A DNA stretch of 5,528 nucleotides from Bacteroidota bacterium (GTDB lineage: Bacteria > Bacteroidota > Bacteroidia > Bacteroidales > UBA1556), in contig QMPB01000362.1 in the NCBI GenBank assembly GCA_003648395.1, positions 1 to 5,528 on the forward strand. The letters are read 5' to 3'. The notes below the pieces were generated by a model. The model was not told the DNA's origin and did not search any database. It was given only the letters and a program-made list of their open reading frames with translations. Made by a program: the position numbers and the translations under genes. Shown here piece by piece: positions 1-5,528 of the stretch; within the stretch, counting starts at the first letter, position 1; each line of letters starts with the position of its first letter.

Positions 1-98
1 AAGCTCCAATTAAGAATATTGCCGACTATAATATTGTTGGTAGTGTTGAGGATATTATTCCGAAGATGATTAAGTATTATCGTCAAAATTCAAAATAG
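1..98 (+). CDS. etfA: Electron-transfer flavoprotein alpha subunit, C-terminal end (partial)
   Basis: This is the 3' end of a gene that begins outside the window; the first complete codon is at base 3 and the stop is TAG at 96-98. The 31 visible residues include ADYNIVGSVEDIIP, which matches the conserved end of ETF alpha subunits (typically ADYGIVGD...VPELI), followed by a lysine- and tyrosine-rich tail ending QNSK. In the family this segment closes the FAD-binding domain II. ETF is a soluble heterodimer that accepts electrons from acyl-CoA dehydrogenases and passes them to a quinone oxidoreductase, or in bifurcating forms also exchanges them with NADH and ferredoxin. The acyl-CoA dehydrogenase gene immediately downstream on the same strand strongly supports the call. 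The beta subunit gene is expected upstream but is not visible. Whether this ETF is bifurcating cannot be told from so short a piece. Confidence 0.85.
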   Translation, partial: APIKNIADYNIVGSVEDIIPKMIKYYRQNSK

Positions 99-218
99 TT
101 GTTATAAATAACTTCAATCTCTTCGTTGGATTTGAATTATCAAACAGTCATTTACATCAGTAAACTCCTTATTGATAATTCTACATACGCCTCGACCTTG
201 ATGTTATTTATTCACAAC
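98..218. repeat. Long imperfect palindrome between etfA and the acyl-CoA dehydrogenase gene
   Basis: The two halves of this 121-base segment are reverse complements over several blocks: 98-102 with 214-218 (GTTGT/ACAAC), 104-112 with 203-211 (ATAAATAAC/GTTATTTAT), 114-117 with 198-201, 134-143 with 172-181 (GAATTATCAA/TTGATAATTC), and 151-155 with 160-164 around an ATCA loop. A poorly paired 16-by-16 internal region (118-133 against 182-197) separates the outer and middle stems. The left arm starts on the G of the etfA stop codon. No uracil tract follows, so this is not a typical intrinsic terminator. It could fold as RNA in an etfA-dehydrogenase transcript and affect processing or stability, or it could be a small palindromic mobile element (MITE-like). 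I cannot decide between these from one copy. The pairing itself is directly visible; the function is not. Confidence 0.6.
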
Positions 219-230
219 ATATAAATATAG

Positions 231-250
231 AGTGTTTTATTAAATACACT
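231..250. other. Small inverted repeat in the leader of the acyl-CoA dehydrogenase gene
   Basis: The outer arms AGTGT (231-235) and ACACT (246-250) pair perfectly, and the inner bases TTTA and TAAA can extend the stem with a one-base bulge. It lies 35 bases upstream of the dehydrogenase ATG, between the large palindrome and the start codon. It could be an operator half-site pair for a dimeric regulator or a minor RNA hairpin. In DNA this AT-rich a short repeat of this kind can arise by chance, so the call is weak. No convincing Bacteroidota-type promoter (TTG, about 19-23 bases, TAnnTTTG) was found between 99 and 285. Confidence 0.25.
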
Positions 251-285
251 GATAATTCAGTAAAACTTTTTTTGAGAATATTACT

Positions 286-1989
286 ATGGCAAATTACTAT
301 AACGACAACGAAGATTTAAAATTCCACCTAAATCATCCTTTAATGAAGGAGATAGTGGAATTGAAAGAGAATAATTTTGAAGATAAAGATAATTATGATT
401 ATGCACCTATCGACTTTGAAGATACGATGGATAATTATGAAAAAATTCTTGAAATTATTGGTGAAATTTCTGGTGAAATAATGGCTCCCAATGCTGAGTC
501 GGTAGATAAATATGGACCAGAGCTTATTGATAATAAAGTTAAATATGCAAAGGGAACTCAAGAGAACTTAGATGCAATAATTCAGTCTAAGCTTTTTGGT
601 ATGTCATTACCTCGCAAGTATAATGGATTGAATTTTCCAATTGTCCCTTACGTTATGTCTGCTGAGATTGTAAGTAGGGCAGATGCTGGCTTTGCAAATA
701 TCTGGGGACTGCAAGATTGCGCAGAAACGATACATGAATTTGGTTCGCAAGAGTTAAAAGATAAATACTTGCCTAGGTTTAATGCAGGTGCAACTGCCGC
801 AATGGATTTAACTGAACCAGATGCTGGTTCCGATTTGCAAGCTGTACAGCTTAAAGCTACTTTTAATGAGAAGCAGAATAAGTGGTTCTTAAATGGAGTG
901 AAGAGATTTATTACCAATGGTGATGCAGATATTTCATTGGTTCTTGCTCGTACGGAAGAGGGCTCTAATGATGCTCGTGGACTTTCGTTATTTGTTTACG
1001 ATAGAGCAGAAGATGCAATGAAAGTGCGTCGTATTGAGAATAAACTGGGAATTAAAGGCTCTCCAACTTGTGAACTGGTGTTTAAAGATGCTCCTGCTGA
1101 ACTAGTTGGTTCTCGAAAGTTTGGACTTATCAAATATGTTATGTCTTTGATGAATTCTGCTCGTTTGGGAGTTGGCTCTCAATCTGTTGGAATATCTGAG
1201 GCTGCATATCAAGAGGCTTTAAAATATGCTAAGGAAAGAGAACAGTTTGGAAAACCAATTATTAAGTTCCCTGCAGTTTATGAAATGCTTAGTAATATGC
1301 GAGCAAAAACAGATGCTAGTCGTACTATGTTATACGAAACTTCTCGTTTTGTGGATATGTATAAAGCATATGAGAACATTTCTTCCAAGCGAAAACTTAA
1401 GCCTGAAGAAAGAAAAAAAATGAAATATTACCAACGTTTAGCAGATATTTTCACTCCTTTATTGAAATTATTCTCAAGTGAATATTGTAACGAAATTGCT
1501 TCTGACTCATTACAAATACATGGCGGAACTGGTTATATGAAGGATTTTGAGATAGAAAGAATCTTTAGAGATGCTCGTATTACTAATATTTATGAAGGAA
1601 CTAGCCAACTACAAGTTGTTGCGGCAATTCGTGGCGTCGGTAATGGTGCATATTTGAAAAAACTACGTGAATATGAAAAGATTGAGGTTCTTCCAGAGTT
1701 GGAATATTTAAAGAATTATCTTGTGAAAATGACCTCTCATTATGCTTCTATTGTTCGCAAAGTGTATAATCATAAAGACGAAGAATATGTTGATTTTCAT
1801 GCTCGTAGATTAGTGGAGATAGCAGGATATTCAATCCTTGGATATTTATTGCTATTGGATGCCAATAGAGATATTAAATATAGAAAGTCAGCTGATATAT
1901 TTATTAGAATGGGTAAGGCTGAAATAACTAAGAATATTAGTTATATAAATAATTTTGCTCCTAGAGATATATCTGATTTTAAGATGTAA
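286..1989 (+). CDS. Acyl-CoA dehydrogenase, long (567-residue) form with C-terminal extension
   Basis: This is a cytoplasmic FAD enzyme expected to catalyse alpha,beta-dehydrogenation of an acyl-CoA (or the reverse enoyl-CoA reduction) with ETF as electron partner; etfA lies just upstream on the same strand. Visible family motifs are TEPDAGSD (176-183, FAD/substrate contact), YAKEREQFGKPI (314-325), and IHGGTGYM followed by RIFRDARITNIYEGTSQLQ, in which E437 of YEGTS aligns with the catalytic glutamate of medium-chain acyl-CoA dehydrogenase. The protein is much longer than the usual 380 residues: about 70 extra residues precede the helical N-domain, a charged lysine-rich insertion lies around 358-382, and about 110 mostly helical residues follow the core. 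Bacteroidota and related bacteria have such enlarged members. The start at 286 is preferred because MANYYNDNEDLKFHL resembles the N-termini of homologues; there is no clear Shine-Dalgarno, only a GAGA upstream. Chain-length specificity cannot be assigned. Confidence 0.92.
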   Translation: MANYYNDNEDLKFHLNHPLMKEIVELKENNFEDKDNYDYAPIDFEDTMDNYEKILEIIGEISGEIMAPNAESVDKYGPELIDNKVKYAKGTQENLDAIIQSKLFGMSLPRKYNGLNFPIVPYVMSAEIVSRADAGFANIWGLQDCAETIHEFGSQELKDKYLPRFNAGATAAMDLTEPDAGSDLQAVQLKATFNEKQNKWFLNGVKRFITNGDADISLVLARTEEGSNDARGLSLFVYDRAEDAMKVRRIENKLGIKGSPTCELVFKDAPAELVGSRKFGLIKYVMSLMNSARLGVGSQSVGISEAAYQEALKYAKEREQFGKPIIKFPAVYEMLSNMRAKTDASRTMLYETSRFVDMYKAYENISSKRKLKPEERKKMKYYQRLADIFTPLLKLFSSEYCNEIASDSLQIHGGTGYMKDFEIERIFRDARITNIYEGTSQLQVVAAIRGVGNGAYLKKLREYEKIEVLPELEYLKNYLVKMTSHYASIVRKVYNHKDEEYVDFHARRLVEIAGYSILGYLLLLDANRDIKYRKSADIFIRMGKAEITKNISYINNFAPRDISDFKM

Positions 1990-1991
1990 AG

Positions 1992-2025
1992 TTTAAAGCA
2001 CCGTCAGAAATGGCGGTGCTTTAAA
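1992..2025. terminator. Strong stem-loop terminator between convergent genes
   Basis: A perfect 12-base-pair stem, TTTAAAGCACCG (1992-2003) with CGGTGCTTTAAA (2014-2025), is extended by a T-G wobble, C-G and A-T pair (2004-2006 with 2011-2013) and closed by a GAAA tetraloop (2007-2010) of the stable GNRA type. It starts three bases after the dehydrogenase stop codon. The neighbouring minus-strand gene ends 65 bases to the right, so the element can serve both directions. A true uracil tract does not directly follow on either strand; on the plus strand the descending arm ends in CTTTAAATTAAT and the T-rich stretch only comes at about 2036-2046. It may therefore act partly as a 3' stabilising hairpin. 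Confidence 0.8.
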
Positions 2026-2090
2026 TTAATGTTAATATTTTTCTTTAGTCTCAAACATTAACTCTATAAAATAATTAATCAAAATTCTAT

Positions 2091-3524
2091 CTACTCATTC
2101 TTCTTTTTAAGAGCATTTTCATATTCTCTTTTGATAAACTCAGTTGTTTGATTCCAGCTAAGTCTTTTTGCAAGAATATTCTTGTTTTTATCTAGAAGGT
2201 ATATTGTTGGAGTTGAAATAATATCATATAAATCGTGGTAGTTAGGAGTGAGGCTACGTGGCCCATCAACATTAATCCAGTCTTGGATTTTATATTCTTT
2301 AATCTTTCCTTTCCATTTTACCATATTAGTATCAGTGCAAACGCCATAAATTTTAGTATTGTATTTTTCTCCATTCTCTTTATACCATGGCTCTAATTCA
2401 TGTATTTCGTGCTTACAATGACCACAGTCTGGATCCCAAAAAATCACGATTGTATAATCAGCTACAACATCATGAAGACCACGAAGATTAAGTAAAGTAT
2501 CTTGCATAATCATATTTGGTGCTTTCTTACCAATGAGGATTTTGTCGAGTGTATTAATTCTTTTAGTCATTCTTGAAAGTACCTTATCATTCACCCAATA
2601 AGCTTCACCAGTTAAGTAATACTTTTTACCAAGAGCCACAAATACTTCATCCATTCCCATTATTTGACTAGTTTCTGATACATAAGTAAAATACCAAATA
2701 CAGTATTTGTATGTTTCTTTATTCGGCTTTGCCTTTTCAATAATAGCAATAGATTCCTTTATTAAACTGTCGGGGCGTTGGACTAAGATTTTTGTGAAAT
2801 AGCGTTTTATTTTACTTGCATAAATAGGAGTACGCAATAGTCTTTCATCGGCAAAATCAAAACCATCGAAAAAATGTTCTTTGAAATAACGATAAATATA
2901 AGTTGAATCATCGCTTCCATCTTCTTTCTTAGGTAGAATAGTTGGAACATCAGGTTCTTTAGAAGCTAATAATACATTAGCAAAAAGACTACCCTCATGC
3001 TTGTCGATAAAATCAAGTTTTAGTGATTTGACTTCTTCATTTACAACTTTAATCTTTTCTTTTAACTCATCTTGCTTTGTTTTATCGCCTTCTGCTGCCT
3101 TATACTCTTCATTTAATTTTTTATCCTTTCTGCCAAGCTTGTTAATAGCAAGCATATACTCATAAAAAGCATCATTATCCTTTGAGTTTTTAACTTTCAT
3201 TTTGTTTACAGGATCGGCAGGGTCAGTTTCCATGGAGAAATGCTGTTCTTTATCAACTATCATTTCAAAATACTGTTTATTCTGAAATACAACTAAATAT
3301 ATACCACCTTTTAGTGCTTCTTTCCCTTTGAAATCATAAGTGCCATTGTGGAGGTATGCAGTATCTTTAATCTGGTTGGTATTGCCATAATAACTAACTA
3401 ATAAAAGACTAGTGTCTTGGGAGTCTTGAAGTTTGACCTTAATATTGTAACCGCTATTCTGAGCAAATAAACTAGCTGTAGTAAATAATAGGGATAAAGT
3501 TAAAATTGATATTAATTTTCTCAT
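2091..3524 (-). CDS. Exported thioredoxin-fold protein (TlpA/AhpC-TSA-like, DUF4369/DUF5106 type), CGHC motif
   Basis: The 477-residue product begins with a clear Sec signal peptide: MRKL, a hydrophobic stretch to about residue 20, and a probable cut in LFA/QN (after A21). There is no lipobox cysteine, so a soluble periplasmic protein is more likely than a lipoprotein. Residues about 25-115 are beta-rich and resemble the DUF4369 domain found at the front of many Bacteroidota thiol-disulfide proteins. Residues about 116-325 form a helical middle part, charged and possibly coiled at 130-170, resembling DUF5106. The C-terminal thioredoxin fold (about 330-470) has the redox pair in FWDPDCGHC (C367, C370) and the cis-proline in STPT (P439). 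The expected role is thiol-disulfide exchange on exported proteins; the partner is unknown. It is the third minus-strand gene in a row, 90 bases after the DUF5063 gene. Its exact domain boundaries are my estimate. Confidence 0.8.
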   Translation of the reverse strand: MRKLISILTLSLLFTTASLFAQNSGYNIKVKLQDSQDTSLLLVSYYGNTNQIKDTAYLHNGTYDFKGKEALKGGIYLVVFQNKQYFEMIVDKEQHFSMETDPADPVNKMKVKNSKDNDAFYEYMLAINKLGRKDKKLNEEYKAAEGDKTKQDELKEKIKVVNEEVKSLKLDFIDKHEGSLFANVLLASKEPDVPTILPKKEDGSDDSTYIYRYFKEHFFDGFDFADERLLRTPIYASKIKRYFTKILVQRPDSLIKESIAIIEKAKPNKETYKYCIWYFTYVSETSQIMGMDEVFVALGKKYYLTGEAYWVNDKVLSRMTKRINTLDKILIGKKAPNMIMQDTLLNLRGLHDVVADYTIVIFWDPDCGHCKHEIHELEPWYKENGEKYNTKIYGVCTDTNMVKWKGKIKEYKIQDWINVDGPRSLTPNYHDLYDIISTPTIYLLDKNKNILAKRLSWNQTTEFIKREYENALKKKNE

Positions 3525-3614
3525 AATTTATTGTTGTAAAATATTTAATATTAAAACGAATGCAATTTAGACAATTATTATTCCAATAGGTTAGAAAGCA
3601 TATATTAATAAATG

Positions 3615-4148
3615 TTAAATATCTGTTTCTTCATTTAATGCAATCTCTTTTGCAAAAAGTAATTTATGGAAAACAGGAAGAATATCTGTAAGTCTTGGAC
3701 CCCAATGTATAGCATGGTATTTTTTTATGGAGAAAATTGCATTCTCTTTTGCTGCAAGTCTATCTTTCTGAAAAAGAACTACAAAATCTTTCATATCTTG
3801 ATATATATCAGCCATATAATCAGCAACACTAAGTTTAATAAGCTCATTATTCTCGTCAGCATGCCAGAAAAAATCATCATCACCAAGCTTTGTTTTTAAG
3901 CTCATATATATTTTCTCCCAATGTTCTTCAGTAACAAATCTCTCATTAAAGCTAGTATCTGAAACTTTAATGTCAGGCATTAATGAACCTTTTAAATATA
4001 ACAGAGGAAGCACCTTTTGGTAAAAAGATAGTAAATCCATAATGTCTTTATTCTCTATTTCTTCTGTATATATACAAAACTCATGTGCAACTCTTATTAA
4101 CTCAAGTACCTGAGTAGATTTTATTTTGTTTAAATTGTCTTCTGTCAT
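3615..4148 (-). CDS. DUF5063 domain-containing protein
   Basis: This 177-residue protein has no signal peptide or membrane segment and should be cytoplasmic. It is predicted to be mostly helical and acidic. Its layout matches my recollection of the Bacteroidota family DUF5063: an N-terminal helix with VAHEFC (20-25), a helix with LPLLYLK (47-53), the block RFVTEEHWEKIYMSLK (70-85) followed by DDDFFW (90-95), the helix SVADYMADIYQDMKDF (107-122), and a conserved HWGPRLTDILPVFHKLL near the C-terminus (148-164). No function is established for the family to my knowledge, and no catalytic motif is evident. The gene follows the sugar-phosphate mutase gene by 33 bases on the same strand, which suggests co-transcription. 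The ATG at 4148 lacks a Shine-Dalgarno, as do its neighbours. The family assignment is from motif memory and not from a search. Confidence 0.75.
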   Translation of the reverse strand: MTEDNLNKIKSTQVLELIRVAHEFCIYTEEIENKDIMDLLSFYQKVLPLLYLKGSLMPDIKVSDTSFNERFVTEEHWEKIYMSLKTKLGDDDFFWHADENNELIKLSVADYMADIYQDMKDFVVLFQKDRLAAKENAIFSIKKYHAIHWGPRLTDILPVFHKLLFAKEIALNEETDI

Positions 4149-4181
4149 TTCTATAAATTTAGTATTTAATATTTTGCGAAA

Positions 4182-5528
4182 TTAAAAATACTCTTTTAAT
4201 AATTTATTAATTATTTCAAGTTTATTTAATAATAATTCTTCTGATTTAGCCTCAACTATTAGTCTTAAATAAGGTTCTGTATTTGAAGGCCTTATATTGA
4301 ACCACCAATCTTGAAATTCTAATCTATAACCATCAAAATCCATAAACTTACTTACAGCCTCATTTTCTTCAAAGTAAGTTTTAACAGAATTCATAGCGCC
4401 AACTTTATCCTCAATTCTAAAATTAATTTCTCCAGAATTAGCATAAGCTTTAATTTCATTAATTAGCTCAGAAACAGAGATTCCTTTTTCTTTCATATCA
4501 GCAATAACTTTAATAATAATTAGCATTGCTAAAATTCCTGAATCAGAAAAATAGAAATCTTTAAAATAGTAATGTCCAGCTAGTTCTCCTCCAAAAGTGG
4601 CATCAATTTCAGCCATTTTTAATGATGCAAAAGCTCTACCTACTTTCCATGTGTGAACATCTGTATTACCAAATTTACTAAGATATTCTCCAACAGCTTT
4701 TGAACTTCTTATATCTTGAAGAACAAGTGTTTTCTCTTTAGAATTTTTTAAAAAATAGTTTCCAAGAACAGCAATCATTAAGTCAGGGGAAATAAATTTT
4801 CCTTTTTCGTCAACAAACATTACTCTATCGGCATCGCCATCGAATATTATTCCTAAATCGCTTTTATTCTCTATTACTGCTTTTTGCAAATCAACAACAT
4901 TCTCAGCAATGAGTGGATTTGCTTCGTGATTGGGGAAGCTTCCATCAAGGGTGTCAAATATGTAATTGTGATTTTCTCCAATAATATCTTTAATCAAAAG
5001 TGCAGACATTCCATTAGAACAGTCAATACTTAGGTTCATGTTGCCTATATTATTTGGCAAATATTGTTTCTGAAAATCAATATACTCTTGTTTTTTGTCA
5101 AAAGGAATAATCTTACCTCTTTGAGAGCAAGCCATAACTTCTTTATCAAGCATCTTTTCTAATTCAGACAGCCCAGTATCATAGCCCACTGGTTTTGCTC
5201 CAGCTCTAGAAATTTTCATTCCATTATATTCTTTACCATTATGAGAGGCAGTAATCATTACTGAAGCTTGAAAATCGAATTTTGCTGTCAACCAATATAT
5301 CATTGGTGTTGTGCTAAGTCCAGCATCATATACATCTGCCCAAGCATCATTTATTCCTCGTGTAAGGTTATCATATATTTCAGGAGAACTAAGCCTAACA
5401 TCTCTACCAACAAGTATTTTATTAGTTTTTAATAGTGTAGGCAAATAGAAGCCAATTTTGTAGGCATCTTCTTTGTTAAAATCTTCGTTATAAATTCCTC
5501 TGATGTCGTATGCATGAAATGCTTTCAT
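4182..5528 (-). CDS. Phosphomannomutase/phosphoglucomutase (alpha-D-phosphohexomutase family)
   Basis: This cytoplasmic enzyme interconverts hexose 6-phosphate and hexose 1-phosphate, supplying mannose-1-P or glucose-1-P for nucleotide sugars used in polysaccharide and envelope synthesis. All four hallmark loops are visible: the phosphoserine loop TASHN (S95), the Mg2+ loop DGDADR (D230, D232, D234), the sugar-specificity loop GGELAGH (313-319), and the phosphate-binding loop RPSNTEP (413-419). The N-terminal AYDIRGIYNEDF (6-17) and GRDVRLSSPE (41-50) are also typical. The 448-residue length equals that of bacterial bifunctional PMM/PGM enzymes such as AlgC. The sugar loop has alanine where GEMSGH has serine. 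The ATG occupies the last three bases of the window; the MKAFHAYDIRG start looks natural, so the gene is probably complete, but its promoter and any in-frame upstream extension are out of sight. It is probably the first visible gene of a minus-strand unit with the DUF5063 gene. Mannose versus glucose preference cannot be assigned. Confidence 0.93.
   Translation of the reverse strand: MKAFHAYDIRGIYNEDFNKEDAYKIGFYLPTLLKTNKILVGRDVRLSSPEIYDNLTRGINDAWADVYDAGLSTTPMIYWLTAKFDFQASVMITASHNGKEYNGMKISRAGAKPVGYDTGLSELEKMLDKEVMACSQRGKIIPFDKKQEYIDFQKQYLPNNIGNMNLSIDCSNGMSALLIKDIIGENHNYIFDTLDGSFPNHEANPLIAENVVDLQKAVIENKSDLGIIFDGDADRVMFVDEKGKFISPDLMIAVLGNYFLKNSKEKTLVLQDIRSSKAVGEYLSKFGNTDVHTWKVGRAFASLKMAEIDATFGGELAGHYYFKDFYFSDSGILAMLIIIKVIADMKEKGISVSELINEIKAYANSGEINFRIEDKVGAMNSVKTYFEENEAVSKFMDFDGYRLEFQDWWFNIRPSNTEPYLRLIVEAKSEELLLNKLEIINKLLKEYF

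Noticed and set aside
173..264. Repeated words TGATAATTC (173-181, 250-258) and CAGTAAA (158-164, 258-264) upstream of the dehydrogenase
   Set aside because: The copies differ in order and spacing, and the words are short and AT-rich. One of them is already part of the palindrome arm, so coincidence is adequate.
340..561. Minus-strand open frame of 73 codons opposite the dehydrogenase 5' region
   Set aside because: It lies wholly antisense to a well-supported gene. Its product is a low-complexity Ile/Phe-rich sequence expected from the antisense of AT-rich coding DNA.
648..917. Minus-strand open frame of 89 codons opposite the dehydrogenase
   Set aside because: It is antisense to the conserved TEPDAGSD region of a real gene and has no recognisable motif or start context.
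1226..1423. Plus-strand open frame of 65 codons in an alternative frame of the dehydrogenase
   Set aside because: It is an out-of-frame shadow. The main frame carries conserved family motifs throughout the same interval.
2026..2061. Inverted repeat TTAATGTT (2026-2033) / AACATTAA (2054-2061) that could be a second, minus-strand terminator
   Set aside because: The stem is eight almost purely A/T pairs with a 20-base loop, which is weak compared with the adjacent GC-containing hairpin.
3536..3565. Possible minus-strand Bacteroidota promoter for the thioredoxin-fold gene: TTG (3563-3565), 19 bases, TATTTTAC (3536-3543)
   Set aside because: The spacing fits, but the -7 element departs from TAnnTTTG at two of six fixed positions. 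It would also leave a leader of only a few bases before the ATG at 3524. It is too weak to annotate in DNA this AT-rich. Otherwise I see nothing definite in the 90-base gap 3525-3614.
3666..3899. Plus-strand open frame of 77 codons opposite the DUF5063 gene
   Set aside because: The antisense frame carries the conserved-looking DUF5063 blocks; this product is Ile/Lys/Phe-rich with no recognisable domain.

Overview
The window looks like an ordinary chromosomal segment of a low-GC member of the Bacteroidota, probably Bacteroidales. The DNA is strongly AT-rich. Start codons lack recognisable Shine-Dalgarno sequences, as is usual in this phylum. The protein content fits too: a DUF5063 protein, a DUF4369/DUF5106-type exported thioredoxin-fold protein, and a long acyl-CoA dehydrogenase next to an electron-transfer flavoprotein gene. 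The taxonomic assignment is inferred from family content; no rRNA or marker gene is present.

Left part, plus strand (1-1989). The window opens in the last 31 codons of a gene that reads as the C-terminus of the electron-transfer flavoprotein alpha subunit (etfA). After a 187-base gap comes a complete 567-residue acyl-CoA dehydrogenase. An acyl-CoA dehydrogenase passes its electrons to ETF, so the two genes form a coherent fatty-acid or acyl-CoA oxidation/reduction module. The gap between them is filled by a long imperfect palindrome (98-218) that begins inside the etfA stop codon. This is the most unusual non-coding feature of the window.

Junction (1990-2090). The acyl-CoA dehydrogenase gene converges with a minus-strand gene. 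Between them lies a strong stem-loop with a GAAA tetraloop, probably a terminator serving one or both sides.

Right part, minus strand (5528 down to 2091). Three genes follow in the same direction: a phosphomannomutase/phosphoglucomutase whose ATG is the last three bases of the window, a DUF5063 protein 33 bases downstream, and, after another 90 bases, an exported protein with a C-terminal thioredoxin fold carrying a CGHC redox motif. The first two are close enough to be co-transcribed; the third may have its own promoter. No functional link between the three is evident from sequence.

No tRNA, rRNA, CRISPR array, insertion-sequence transposase or phage gene was seen. I found no convincing evidence of an undescribed multi-gene system. 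The points worth a second look are the palindrome between etfA and the dehydrogenase, the enlarged dehydrogenase itself, and the PDI-like redox motif of the exported protein.
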